From positions 62,001 to 126,000 of the forward strand of contig QJOU01000013.1 of assembly GCA_003265685.1 (NCBI GenBank): a stretch of 64,000 nucleotides of DNA, in the 5' to 3' direction. Positions within the stretch are counted from its first letter, which is position 1; the number at the start of each line of letters is the position of its first letter. The translations under genes and the position numbers were made by a program. This document shows, piece after piece, positions 1 to 8,841 of the stretch. The notes beneath the pieces are model-generated. The model was not told the DNA's origin. It ran no database searches and saw only the letters and a list, made by a program, of their open reading frames with translations. The DNA is from Piscinibacter caeni. Lineage in GTDB: Bacteria; Pseudomonadota; Gammaproteobacteria; Burkholderiales; Burkholderiaceae_C.

Positions 1-2
1 CG

Positions 3-1181
3 TCGCCGTGGGGTGAGGTGCAGACGGCATGGCCCGGGCTTGCCTGGCCCTCGCCGTTGGTCTCGGAGCGGCTGTGCTGCTACCTGCATCTGCTGGGTGC
101 CGGCTTCGGTGTCGACCGCGACTACTTCCCTGGCGCCATCGAGCTCGCTCAGCGGCGCCTCGCGATGCTGCTCCTCGAGCATCCGGTGTTGATGCATCCT
201 CGACTGCGAGTCAGAACATCAGACCAGCACGGCAAGGGCAAGGTGTCAGTGGCACACGCCGTCGGTCTGGCCCAGCACGGCGCCTTTCCCATGGAGCGTC
301 ACGGCGCCACGAAGGAGCAGCTCGAGCGCTTCGCGAACCACCCGTGCACGCTGCTCGGCCTTCGGTCTCGTCACGTGAAGGTTCCAGGCCAGCTTCGGAT
401 GGCGGTAGGTTACAGGGTGCTCAGTCTCGCGCTCGGTCAATACGAGAACCATCCGCAGCTGATCGCTTCGATCTATGAGCTCGACAAGCTGGTGAAGCCG
501 GCAATCTGGCCGGTTCGAGTCGAGGCCATGCCGTTCCTGCGGCTGTGGCCGGACTCGAGCAAGACCGTAGAGCCGCAGAACCCGTTCAAGGTGCACGCTG
601 AGTGCTTCCTCGCGGCCTGCGGGTCCCATCTGAACGCAGGCGTCGGTCGACGGCCGGTGTGGCAGTGGCATGAGTCGCCCGAGTACCTGGCGTTGCTCAA
701 GGAGACGGGGACTGGCAACACGCCCGACTTCATCGCACAGCTGCGCATGGTGCTTCACGCGGCCCTCATCCCGGGGTCGATCCAAGCAGGTAGGCTTGGT
801 CTGCTTGGTCCGATGCAAGGCGCTGGGCCCGGCTACGACCAAGTGGTTGATGGGTGCCAGCGGGTTCTCCGCGGCATCGTGACCTGCGGCTTGAAGGACA
901 CCGAACCCGCTGCGGCCCAGGCCGTGCGCGAGATGCTGCAGTTCTCGGGGCCGCCGCACTGCCAGCTCGAGCACGCGCTGGCCGTTATCCGGACCCTGGC
1001 CCAACATGGCGTCGACATGACGGCTGAGGACTTCACCGCTCCGGAGACGCGTGGCGCCTGGATCGAGGCTCTGCGGGTCCATCGGACGGAGGTCGACATG
1101 GCGAAGGTCATCAGGGAGACAGTCGACGCGGCGGAGCCTGTAGCGCCTGAGGTGTCGAGGGGGCGAAGGCACAGTCTTTGA
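3..1181 (+). CDS. Hypothetical protein, probably 5'-truncated by the window edge
   Basis: The frame is open from the first bases to a stop at 1181. The first candidate start is GTG at 18, but no stop lies upstream, so the true start may be outside the window. The protein is at least 387 residues, mostly helical in character, with no catalytic motif I recognise. A short stretch near residues 50-65 (LLLEHPVLMHP) resembles a stretch in the 642-residue protein at 13865-15793 (LLAHPVLLHP), and both end in a basic tail, so the two may be distant paralogues. It is followed after about 110 bases by a small gene on the same strand. Function unknown. Confidence 0.6.
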   Translation, partial: SPWGEVQTAWPGLAWPSPLVSERLCCYLHLLGAGFGVDRDYFPGAIELAQRRLAMLLLEHPVLMHPRLRVRTSDQHGKGKVSVAHAVGLAQHGAFPMERHGATKEQLERFANHPCTLLGLRSRHVKVPGQLRMAVGYRVLSLALGQYENHPQLIASIYELDKLVKPAIWPVRVEAMPFLRLWPDSSKTVEPQNPFKVHAECFLAACGSHLNAGVGRRPVWQWHESPEYLALLKETGTGNTPDFIAQLRMVLHAALIPGSIQAGRLGLLGPMQGAGPGYDQVVDGCQRVLRGIVTCGLKDTEPAAAQAVREMLQFSGPPHCQLEHALAVIRTLAQHGVDMTAEDFTAPETRGAWIEALRVHRTEVDMAKVIRETVDAAEPVAPEVSRGRRHSL

Positions 1182-1294
1182 GTTCGGTCTTCTCCCGTTG
1201 AAGTCGAGAACTTTTGCCGGTGGTGTTTCATGGGGGCCGCGACATACTGCCGGCCACGTATGTCTTCCCCCATAAGAACAGGACCTCTTTCCCG

Positions 1295-1600
1295 ATGAGC
1301 ACATCGACCGCGAATCACCAGCGATTCACCGTCTTGCTTCGCAATGAACACAGGGAGCGGCTTCGTTACCTCCAGAGCCTGACGGGCTCACCATCGGAGA
1401 ACGCCGTGCTCATTGCACTCCTCGTGGAGACATCGGACGAAGAGTGCAAGCGCCTATACGAACAGGCTCTCGAGCGGGGATCGATCGCGCCTAAGCAACG
1501 GCTGAGCCAACAACAGCGACAGCTCCTGCATGCAGTGAAGCACGCTTCCCCGGAGCGACTGGCTGCGGCTCTGGCTGCCGTCGAGGCCCATCAGGACTGA
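1295..1600 (+). CDS. Small hypothetical protein
   Basis: This is a 101-residue protein with ATG at 1295. The frame is open further upstream to 1214, but the stretch between reads like non-coding sequence. The N-terminal part (RFTVLLRNEHRERLRYLQ) looks like a short strand followed by helices, reminiscent of ribbon-helix-helix proteins, and the rest is helical and Gln/Ala-rich. The next gene starts 2 bases after its stop, so the two are probably co-transcribed. A DNA-binding role is only a guess. Confidence 0.55.
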   Translation: MSTSTANHQRFTVLLRNEHRERLRYLQSLTGSPSENAVLIALLVETSDEECKRLYEQALERGSIAPKQRLSQQQRQLLHAVKHASPERLAAALAAVEAHQD

Positions 1601-1602
1601 AC

Positions 1603-2163
1603 ATGGCACTGCTCCCCCACGAACGAGCTCAGGACATCTTCCGCAGCTCGACGCCCGTCATCCGCATCCACGGCATCGGAGGGCGACGTTGGCGTCGGAA
1701 TGTCGCCAGTGGAGGCCGCATCGGTCCGTGGCTCCAAGCCAAGTACGACATCCTGAATGAGCAGGCCTGGGGAGCCCGGGCGCCGTGCCTGTACCTGGTT
1801 TCTGGCTCGGACGGCGTCATCCGCTACGTCGGCATCTCGCGCAACCGGATGAAGGACCGCTGGCGGGAGTCCTCGGCACTCGATGCCGAGACGCTGACGC
1901 CGTGGCCACAGAAGCAGCTCTTCCACAGCCAGTGCTGGAAGCACATCGAGCGCGAGAACCTGGTCAATCCGACCATGACGTATGAGGTACGCTGCATCAA
2001 TGCGGACGTACTGCTGCCCATCCTGGAGCGCCAGGGCCCGCCGCTCTCGGCATTTGCTGCGCTGCGAGGCGACGGAGAAGGAATCGTGGCGGCGGTCGAG
2101 CGATGGCTGTGCAACAACAAGAGCAATCAGCTCGTGTCGTGGAACGTCGCGATGACGGCATAG
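1603..2163 (+). CDS. GIY-YIG-like protein
   Basis: A 186-residue protein. Around residues 62-85 the sequence reads CLYLVSGSDGVIRYVGIS followed by an arginine-rich helix. This matches the spacing of the GIY-YIG nuclease core (Y-L-V, then Y-V-G, then a conserved Arg). Catalysis would need a downstream Glu, and ERENL near residue 110 is a candidate. It starts 2 bases after the preceding small gene. GIY-YIG proteins act as endonucleases in restriction, homing and repair; which applies here cannot be told. The first 60 residues are not recognised. Confidence 0.5.
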   Translation: MALLPHERAQDIFRSSTPVIRIHGIGGRRWRRNVASGGRIGPWLQAKYDILNEQAWGARAPCLYLVSGSDGVIRYVGISRNRMKDRWRESSALDAETLTPWPQKQLFHSQCWKHIERENLVNPTMTYEVRCINADVLLPILERQGPPLSAFAALRGDGEGIVAAVERWLCNNKSNQLVSWNVAMTA

Positions 2164-2203
2164 GGTCCTGCCGGGTCTGGGCCACACAATCGATCAAGCC
2201 GAT

Positions 2204-2851
2204 ATGAGCGACAACGATCTTCGCAAGTCACTTCCTAAACGCTTGGAGACGGGGCAGACCCTGTCCGGCCTTCCAAATCCGCTTTGGGCTGAGCCGCCCA
2301 TGACGTGGGAGCTTCGAGAGGACGCCTCGGTTCTGAGCGACATCCCGCAGCAGCGACCTCAAGGGCCGCTCCAGGGCCTCGTGGGGCCTCGCATCGATGC
2401 TCGAGAGACGGACTCCGAGAAATTGGAAGAGGCCAGCGAAGAGTTGCTGTCGCGCATCGCCGCCTGGCCAGTGTTGCCCTTGGTGGGAGCAAGCTTCGAA
2501 GTCAAGAGCGTGGACCACATTGCCGATGCGGTGCGGGAGCTGTTGGGAAGCAAGCTGCCTGGAATCGATTGGTGGGTGCACGAGGACTGGAGAGGGCCGT
2601 TCGAGAAGTACGGCATCGTGCACGGCAGCATGCCGGCACCGCCCAATCCGGCCACTGGTGAACCGATGGCTCTGGAGCTCTACGGCAAAGCTGAAGTCCC
2701 CCGCATCTCCGGCCCCATGAGGTCGCCGTTCGAGAGCCGGCCCAGGGGTGAAGGGCAAGCGGCGGTGCGCTATCCGGTCCGTGTCGTCATCCGCGCAGCC
2801 ACGTACGCGAACATCACGTTCCCCGGCTTCGGAGTGCCGTTTTACATGTGA
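2204..2851 (+). CDS. Hypothetical protein
   Basis: A 215-residue protein with ATG at 2204, 40 bases after the GIY-YIG-like gene on the same strand. It has no signal peptide or membrane segment. The C-terminal part ends with alternating hydrophobic residues (VRVVIRAATYANITFPG) that look like beta strands. I do not recognise a family. Its place in a same-strand run suggests co-expression with its neighbours. Confidence 0.5.
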   Translation: MSDNDLRKSLPKRLETGQTLSGLPNPLWAEPPMTWELREDASVLSDIPQQRPQGPLQGLVGPRIDARETDSEKLEEASEELLSRIAAWPVLPLVGASFEVKSVDHIADAVRELLGSKLPGIDWWVHEDWRGPFEKYGIVHGSMPAPPNPATGEPMALELYGKAEVPRISGPMRSPFESRPRGEGQAAVRYPVRVVIRAATYANITFPGFGVPFYM

Positions 2852-2968
2852 GTAGCTGATAGCGGATCCTGCGCGAGCCTGAGGCGGCACGCCAGTTGCT
2901 GACCCATCGCAACCGGTGCGGTGCGCCCGGCTGGGCGCTATAGGCGTCGTCTTTCATCCCGCCGAGCC

Positions 2969-3259
2969 ATGCTATCGACTCTCTTGTCCGCCGCCGTCCC
3001 CGCTGAGGATGCCGAGCTGCTGCAACGGCTGACCGAAGAGCTCGACCGATTCAAGGGCGACGGGACGGATACCGTGTTCCGCTTCGCCGTCGCCAACCAG
3101 GCCGGTGAGCTCTACCGCATGGTGCTGGTGTTCGGCTTCTACAAGCGCACCCGCGCCCTGGAGCTGATGCAAGAGCTGGGCTACCACGACGGCGGACCCC
3201 GCCCTGACCGCCAGCTCGATGCAGTCTTCCTGCTGACGCAGCAAGCCCATGTCGAGTGA
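2969..3259 (+). CDS. Small hypothetical protein upstream of ligD
   Basis: A 96-residue protein. I chose ATG 2969 over the upstream codon at 2921 because the extra residues are arginine-rich and do not look coding. It is acidic and has no recognised motif. Its stop overlaps the GTG start of ligD in a GTGA arrangement, so translation of the two is probably coupled and it may serve the same repair function. No homologue is recognised. Confidence 0.55.
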   Translation: MLSTLLSAAVPAEDAELLQRLTEELDRFKGDGTDTVFRFAVANQAGELYRMVLVFGFYKRTRALELMQELGYHDGGPRPDRQLDAVFLLTQQAHVE

Positions 3260-5859
3260 ACGAGGTGGGCAGGACGGCACCCTCGACGCAGGCCAACGCC
3301 GACACGCCGCTGTCGCGCTACAACGCCAAGCGCAACTTCAAGGTCACCTCTGAGCCGGCCGGCGTACCGGCCAAGCGCTCAGGCAAATCCAAGGCGCTGT
3401 GCTTCGTCATCCAAAAGCACTGGGCCAGCCGGCTCCACTACGACTTCCGCCTCGAGCTCGACGGCGTGATGCTGAGCTGGGCAGTGCCAAAGGGGCCCTC
3501 CTACGACCCGGCCTTGAAGCAGATGGCCATCCACGTCGAGGACCACCCGATCAGCTACAACACCTTCGAGGGCACGATCCCGAAGGGCCAGTACGGGGCC
3601 GGCACGGTCATCATCTGGGACCGCGGCACCTGGGAGCCGGAGGGCGACCCCCGGGAGGGGATGGCCAAGGGCAAGCTGATCTTCAAGCTCCACGGCCAGA
3701 AGCTGGCCGGCCTCTGGGAGCTGGTGCGCATCTCCAAGCCTGGCGAGGTGAAGCAGGAGCAATGGCTGCTGCTCAAGAAGCGGGGCGACGCCTGGGCCCG
3801 CCCGACGTCGGAGTACGACGTCATCTCGGCCCTGCCGGACAGCGTGGTGGAGAAGCCGCTCGGGCCAGTCGAAGAGCGGGAACAGCGGGCTGGCGGAACG
3901 GCGGCGGGAACGCCAGGGCCGAGCGGCGAAGCGGACCTGCAGCTTGCGGTCCAGGCGCCCCTTCCGGCCAAGCTGGCGCCACAGCTGGCCACCCTGGCCT
4001 CGGCCGTTCCCAGCGGCGGCTCCTGGATCGTCGAGACCAAGTTCGACGGCTACCGGATGCTTGCTCGCGTCGACGGTGACGATGTCCGGCTCTTCACCCG
4101 CAACGGCAACGACTGGACGTCCAAGCTCAAGACCGTCGCCGCGGCCGTGAAGGACCTCGGACTTGACTCGGCCTGGCTCGATGGCGAAATCGTCGTCATC
4201 AACCAGGCTGGCGTGCCGGACTTCAACCGCCTCCAGAACGCCATCGACAACAGTCGCTCGAAGGACATCAGCTTCTTCGTCTTCGACGTCCCCTTCTTGG
4301 GCGGCATGGACCTGAGGAAGGTGCCGGTGGCCAGCCGCCGCCAGGTGCTCAATGAGCTCTTCGAGCAGCGCCAGAGCGAGGTCGTACGGTTCAGCGAGGC
4401 CTTCGACGTGCCGCCGGCGCACATGCTCGAGGCCGCCTGCAAGATGGGGCTCGAAGGCGTGATGGTCAAGCGCGCCGACGCGCCCTACGTCTCCTCGCGG
4501 ACGGACACCTGGCTGAAGCTCAAGTGCCAACAGCGGCAGGAGTTCATCGTCGTAGGCTTCACCGACCGCGCCGGCGCGCCGACCGAGGTCGGCGGGCTAC
4601 TCCTCGGCTACCACGAGGACGGGAAGCTGCGCTACGCCGGCTCCGTCGGTACCGGCTGGAACTCAGCCACCGGCCGGGAGCTGCGGTCAACGTTGGCCAA
4701 GCTCCAGGTCGAGAAGCCGGCGCTCGAGGCGGGTGCCGTGAAGCCCGGCCGCTGGTCCAAGCGCCCCGCCGGCGTCGAGCGCTGGGTCAAGCCCACCATG
4801 GTGGTCGAGGTGGCCTTCTCTGAGTGGACGCCCGACGGGCACGTCCGGCATCCCACCTTCCGTGGGGTCCGGACGGACAAGCCGGCAACGCAGATCACCC
4901 GGGAGAAGGCGGAGCGGCCCGAGGGCCCGGTGACCGAGACGGCGGCCGCCGTGGCAGGGAAGCCTAGGACGAGCGTCAAGGTGACGAATCCGGACCGGGT
5001 CATTGACCCGTCGACCGGCTTCAAAAAAGTCGACCTGGTGCGCTACTACGAGTCCATCGCCGACTGGATGCTGCCGCATCTGAAAGACCGGCCGGTCTCA
5101 CTCGTCCGAGCGCCCGAGGGCATCACCGGCGAGCAGTTCTTCCAGAAGCATCCGGAGACCAAGATGCCGGGCATGACGGAGCTGGACCCAGCTCTGTGGC
5201 CCGGCCACTCTTCGCTGCTCGCCGTCGGCAGCGCCGAGGCCCTGGTGTCAGCGGCTCAGATGAACGTGGTCGAGTTCCACACCTGGAACTCCACGATCAA
5301 GCGCATCAACGAGCCCGACCGGGTCATCTTCGACCTCGACCCAGGAGAAGGCGTCAGCTGGGCTCACCTGCAGGAGGCCGCAGTGCTCATGCACACGCTG
5401 CTGACGGAGCTCGGCCTCGAGGCCTGGCTGAAGACAAGCGGCGGTAAGGGCCTCCACGTCGTCGTGCCGCTGGCGCCGAAGCTGGACTACGACGCCGTGA
5501 AGGGCTTCTCCCAGGCGGCGGTGCAGCACATGGCGAAAACCATCCCGCAGCGCTTCGTCGCCAAGTCCGGTGGCTCCAACCGAGTCGGACGCATCTTCAT
5601 CGACTACCTGCGCAACGGTCACGGGCAGACGACGGCATCCGCGTTCTCGGCCCGGGTTCGGCCAGGCATGGGAGTGTCGATGCCGGTGAGCTGGGAGCAG
5701 CTGCGCGAGCTCAAGAGCGGGTCGCAGTGGAGCATCGCGACGGCTCGGGAGTACCTGTCGTTCCAGAAGAGCGACCCGTGGGCCGCGTACTGGACGAGCA
5801 AGCAGACGTTGACCAAGGCAATGAGACTTCTCGGCTACGCCCCCAAGAAGGCGGCATAG
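3256..5859 (+). CDS. ligD: Multifunctional DNA ligase D (3'-phosphoesterase, ligase, polymerase/primase)
   Basis: An 867-residue protein with the domain order typical of the Pseudomonas-type enzyme. The 3'-phosphoesterase domain spans about residues 40-160, with ligands in HWASRLHYDF (H61, D63) and H93. The ATP-dependent ligase domain spans about 230-530, with catalytic lysine K262 in ETKFDGYR and the OB-fold motif (LKLKCQQRQEFIVVGF) after it. The primase-polymerase domain spans about 570-850, with the metal-binding pair D693/D695 in FDLDPG. LigD repairs double-strand breaks by end joining, normally with Ku. No ku gene lies in this window, so Ku must be supplied elsewhere if it is needed. All three domains look complete. 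It follows the small gene at 2969 with overlap. Confidence 0.95.
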   Translation: MNEVGRTAPSTQANADTPLSRYNAKRNFKVTSEPAGVPAKRSGKSKALCFVIQKHWASRLHYDFRLELDGVMLSWAVPKGPSYDPALKQMAIHVEDHPISYNTFEGTIPKGQYGAGTVIIWDRGTWEPEGDPREGMAKGKLIFKLHGQKLAGLWELVRISKPGEVKQEQWLLLKKRGDAWARPTSEYDVISALPDSVVEKPLGPVEEREQRAGGTAAGTPGPSGEADLQLAVQAPLPAKLAPQLATLASAVPSGGSWIVETKFDGYRMLARVDGDDVRLFTRNGNDWTSKLKTVAAAVKDLGLDSAWLDGEIVVINQAGVPDFNRLQNAIDNSRSKDISFFVFDVPFLGGMDLRKVPVASRRQVLNELFEQRQSEVVRFSEAFDVPPAHMLEAACKMGLEGVMVKRADAPYVSSRTDTWLKLKCQQRQEFIVVGFTDRAGAPTEVGGLLLGYHEDGKLRYAGSVGTGWNSATGRELRSTLAKLQVEKPALEAGAVKPGRWSKRPAGVERWVKPTMVVEVAFSEWTPDGHVRHPTFRGVRTDKPATQITREKAERPEGPVTETAAAVAGKPRTSVKVTNPDRVIDPSTGFKKVDLVRYYESIADWMLPHLKDRPVSLVRAPEGITGEQFFQKHPETKMPGMTELDPALWPGHSSLLAVGSAEALVSAAQMNVVEFHTWNSTIKRINEPDRVIFDLDPGEGVSWAHLQEAAVLMHTLLTELGLEAWLKTSGGKGLHVVVPLAPKLDYDAVKGFSQAAVQHMAKTIPQRFVAKSGGSNRVGRIFIDYLRNGHGQTTASAFSARVRPGMGVSMPVSWEQLRELKSGSQWSIATAREYLSFQKSDPWAAYWTSKQTLTKAMRLLGYAPKKAA

Positions 5860-6006
5860 CGGGCCCACCCGGCGTCGGCCCCCACGTTCGGGTGCCCCAC
5901 CGGCGCGCCGCCCGAAGCGAGAAATATCTCACGCGCCTCACCGCGCGCGGCAACTAGAGTCCCTCGCAGCCCGGCACCCGCCGGCGTGCGTTGAAGGGAG
6001 GTCTGG

Positions 6007-6387
6007 ATGTTCTCCGTCGGACACGTGTATACGCGGGACGAAATTGGCAACCAGGTGGGCGGCAGCAAGCAAACGTACCTGCCCACGTGCGGTGGCATGG
6101 TGGTGGCTGCCTGCCTCACCAAGGACCTCAACCCTCTGGCTCCGCGCGTCATCCTGTGCGGCACACCGCCGATGGTTGCCCGGGCGGGCGACATCCTGGC
6201 TCGCCAGACGGAGGCGATTCCCGTCTTCGTGAAGTTGGACGTGAACCGCTGGGAGTACCACGGTCACTTCAGGCCGAAGGCCTCGTACACGTCGGGACTC
6301 GAGTTCGAACGACTTGTCGACGGCTCGGGGCGCGCCCGCAGCGACGTCACGCGCGCGGTTGTCCTCGAGCCCATCACGGCGGCGTAG
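6007..6387 (+). CDS. Hypothetical protein in a putative nuclease cluster
   Basis: A 126-residue protein. The N-terminus reads FSVGHVYTRDEIGNQVGGS, followed by TYLPTCGGMVVAACLTKDLNP and later VNRWEYHGHF. This pattern recalls a small domain I associate with restriction-related HNH proteins, but I cannot name the family with confidence. The upstream sequence has a GGGAGG-like ribosome site just before the ATG. It precedes a PD-(D/E)XK-like gene by 21 bases, so it is probably part of the same small operon. Confidence 0.6.
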   Translation: MFSVGHVYTRDEIGNQVGGSKQTYLPTCGGMVVAACLTKDLNPLAPRVILCGTPPMVARAGDILARQTEAIPVFVKLDVNRWEYHGHFRPKASYTSGLEFERLVDGSGRARSDVTRAVVLEPITAA

Positions 6388-6408
6388 ACGTCAGCGGACC
6401 CCCTCACC

Positions 6409-6957
6409 ATGCAGATACGCAAGCAGCAGTCACACGGACGCATCGGCGAAGCGGCAGTCTCGGCGAAGTGCTGGATGAACGGCATTCCGGCCTACAACAC
6501 CGCAGGCTTGCGCGCCAACTTCGCCGGCAGCGACCTCCTCGTGGACACCGCAGACCCCAGGAAGAAGCTGCTCATCCAGGTCAAAACCGGCTACCCGTCG
6601 AAGCCCGAGTACGTGTACTTCACCCAGACGTCTGGTGAGCAAGACCTCACCCGGGACAAGTTCGTCTCCGACTTCGTGGTGTTCGTCAACCTGGACAAGA
6701 AGGCGGCGAGCACGCATGGGCACAGGGGTGAGCTGGACTTTGCACACTTGCTGTACTTCGTCGTTCCTCGTGATGACGCAAACCGGCTCTATCGTGAGTT
6801 CGTGCAAAGAGAGTTCGACCGTCCCCTCAAAAGGGGCGGCCAGCGCAGCCTAACGAACATGTCCGTCTACGTCCCTGTCGACCAGATGGCGCCGTACAAG
6901 GACGGGTGGCACCTCATCCGCGACGGTGCTGACGCCGGTGCCGGCCTGACCCTCTGA
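6409..6957 (+). CDS. PD-(D/E)XK-fold nuclease-like protein
   Basis: A 182-residue protein. Residues about 8-60 contain GRIGEAAV, then GSDLLVDT, then LLIQVKTG. This is the E...D...QxK arrangement of the restriction-endonuclease fold, as in Holliday-junction-resolvase-like and DUF4365-type proteins. The active-site set would be E14, D44 and Q/K of QVK. Such proteins process or cut DNA. It sits between two small genes on the same strand with short gaps. Whether it is a defence nuclease or a repair enzyme is not decided by the sequence. Confidence 0.6.
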   Translation: MQIRKQQSHGRIGEAAVSAKCWMNGIPAYNTAGLRANFAGSDLLVDTADPRKKLLIQVKTGYPSKPEYVYFTQTSGEQDLTRDKFVSDFVVFVNLDKKAASTHGHRGELDFAHLLYFVVPRDDANRLYREFVQREFDRPLKRGGQRSLTNMSVYVPVDQMAPYKDGWHLIRDGADAGAGLTL

Positions 6958-6974
6958 CCGCACCAGCACGCCGA

Positions 6975-7400
6975 ATGGCGACGGAACTGCTCTCAACGAC
7001 GCTCCAGACTTCAGCATCACAGGTCGACTGGGTGACTCAGTTAGCAGGTGGTGCAAACCTTGTCGACGGCAAGCCGACGTGGGAACACGCGGAGACTGCA
7101 AAGCATGACCTGAACGTCATGCTCCGATGCTGCGAGGCCGAGTTGGAGACGATGCAGCGTACCGGGCTTGTAGCCGCGCCCTTCTATTTCGAGCGCGCGG
7201 CCATTCTCCTGCGCAAGGCGAAGGAGTTTGAGCGCGAAGTCATCGTCTGTGAGCGGTATCTACGTGCAGTGGACGCCTTCTACGCGTCTGCTGCTTCGTC
7301 TGGCCATGCCGATGTCCGCAAGGGGCCTACGTGCGTTGCGATTCAGCGAAGGTTAGTCAAGGCGAGGGAACTGGCGGGCAAGCTGCAGACTTCTACGTAG
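6975..7400 (+). CDS. Hypothetical protein in a putative nuclease cluster
   Basis: A 141-residue helical, soluble protein beginning 17 bases after the PD-(D/E)XK-like gene. The stretch PFYFERAAILLRKAKEFEREV is followed by a CERYL motif. I have the impression of a recurring small family with this Tyr-Phe-Glu-Arg signature but cannot name it. The short gap suggests translation coupled with the nuclease-like gene. Confidence 0.5.
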   Translation: MATELLSTTLQTSASQVDWVTQLAGGANLVDGKPTWEHAETAKHDLNVMLRCCEAELETMQRTGLVAAPFYFERAAILLRKAKEFEREVIVCERYLRAVDAFYASAASSGHADVRKGPTCVAIQRRLVKARELAGKLQTST

Positions 7401-7473
7401 GGCTGCCGACATACATCAGCGTGCTAGCGGTACCGCTCTGTGTGCGAGCCGGGTCCGTAGCAGAGCACTGTTA

Positions 7474-8430
7474 TCAGGCCCGCACCGGCGGCAGGAGCAG
7501 CTTGGGGTCTCGAATGTCGAGTGCAGCCGCCATCTGGGCGCGCCAGCGTTCGAAGTCTGAACGGATGGAGTGCGTGGCGCCTTCCAGCTTCACCAGGTCG
7601 TAGCTGAGCCCCTGGTGCAGGTGTTTCCAGGCGATGGCGCCGTCAAAGCGCTTGTCCACTTCCCCGAGGGTCGCATAGATCGGCATCGTCATGCCGGCCG
7701 GGCGCCCGGCCAGGAGAGCCGGCAAGTCCGCCGCGGTGGCTGTCTGGACAGTCGGAACGAAGGCACAGAACTTCGACGGAGCGAACAGTCGACTGGCCCG
7801 GTCGTAGACGCAGTAGCTCACCCGGCGACGCCCCCAGACGCTCGAGAGGGCTAGGTCGAGCATCTCAGCGTTCCACTGACGCACGTTCACGGCGACGGCG
7901 AAGTGGTTGTCGACCTTGTGGATTCGGTGACCATCGTCGGTGACTTCAGCGTCGCTGACCCGGAGGGCCCGCTCCAGCTCCGACCGCGCGTCCAGCTCTG
8001 CAGGGATGCGTCCGCTGTTCAGCCGCTTGATGTCAGCCGCGCTGAACTTCGGCAACAGGTCAATCTGGAACGCGGCGATGCCGAAGCCGCGCATCAGCAT
8101 GGCGGTACCAGCAGCCAGGGCGAGGCGACCTGGCGCGATGTGGCGACTCGCCATGGACACGAAGGCGTCGCCGTCACGGTGCGTCCGCTCAAGGAACGCC
8201 GAGGTACCGAACTTGGCATGGTTCGCCACGGGGTCCGCCCGGCTCACTTCGAACTCGACCCAGACGCGACGCGATGTCGAGCGCTCCTCGAGCACGACGT
8301 CCGCGTAGGGCATGAAGCCCAGGCGCATGGCAGCGTCCTTGCTCACCAAGGGCTCCTCACGACGGCACGACCAACCCCGGGGGCAGTGCTCGATGAACGC
8401 GTGTTGTAGGTAGCCGGCTAGAGAGCCCAT
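7474..8430 (-). CDS. Hypothetical protein with possible nuclease-like core
   Basis: A 318-residue protein. The frame continues upstream, but ATG 8430 (MGSLAGYLQHAF) is the first codon followed by protein-like sequence. Near residues 35-65 it has PYADVVLEE followed by VWVEFEVSRADPVANHAKF, an Asp then Glu-x-Glu pattern that could be a variant PD-(D/E)XK core. It is convergent with the cluster at 6.0-7.4 kb. No membrane segments are seen. The nuclease reading is a guess from the motif spacing. Confidence 0.55.
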   Translation of the reverse strand: MGSLAGYLQHAFIEHCPRGWSCRREEPLVSKDAAMRLGFMPYADVVLEERSTSRRVWVEFEVSRADPVANHAKFGTSAFLERTHRDGDAFVSMASRHIAPGRLALAAGTAMLMRGFGIAAFQIDLLPKFSAADIKRLNSGRIPAELDARSELERALRVSDAEVTDDGHRIHKVDNHFAVAVNVRQWNAEMLDLALSSVWGRRRVSYCVYDRASRLFAPSKFCAFVPTVQTATAADLPALLAGRPAGMTMPIYATLGEVDKRFDGAIAWKHLHQGLSYDLVKLEGATHSIRSDFERWRAQMAAALDIRDPKLLLPPVRA

Positions 8431-8841
8431 TGGGGCCGAAGAGTAACAGCCGGACCCGTGGCAACTTCGCTGGGCACCTTCGGCGATAGTCCTGCTTGAG
8501 CCACTCAGCTCCGACTGCGACTTAGCGACGTGCGCGCGCGCTGCAGTTCCCGCACGCCACACGCGCTCCTACGTCAATCCGCGGCCGTCAAGCCGCCGAG
8601 GGACGATCCCGGTTGGCCGGCCGCGGCCCGCCCATCGGCGGCCGTTGACGAAGGGCCGCGTTCTAGCATCTCATCGCGTCTTGGCCAAGCAGAGTGCCAC
8701 TCAAGGAGCGGCGGCCCCCGGCCGATTTCGTTGCCGACCGAGGGCGAACGCCTGTACTGTCTTTGCTTTGCGGCAGCACGGCAACAGGCGAGCGGTGGCA
8801 GCCGAGGAGCATCCAGCTCACCCCAGTCTCTCGAACCCGCC
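8431..8841. other. Intergenic region upstream of the M13 peptidase
   Basis: About 410 bases between the divergent genes at 8430 (minus) and 8842 (plus). A plus-strand frame is open through it, but its translation is low-complexity and lacks a convincing start. It presumably holds the promoters of both genes; I could not pick out a clear -35/-10 pair. Confidence 0.4.

Noticed and set aside
246-1304. Long minus-strand frame of 352 residues opposite the first gene
   Set aside because: Its translation is Arg/His/Leu-rich with no protein-like pattern and lies exactly opposite the plus-strand frame; it is a typical high-GC shadow.
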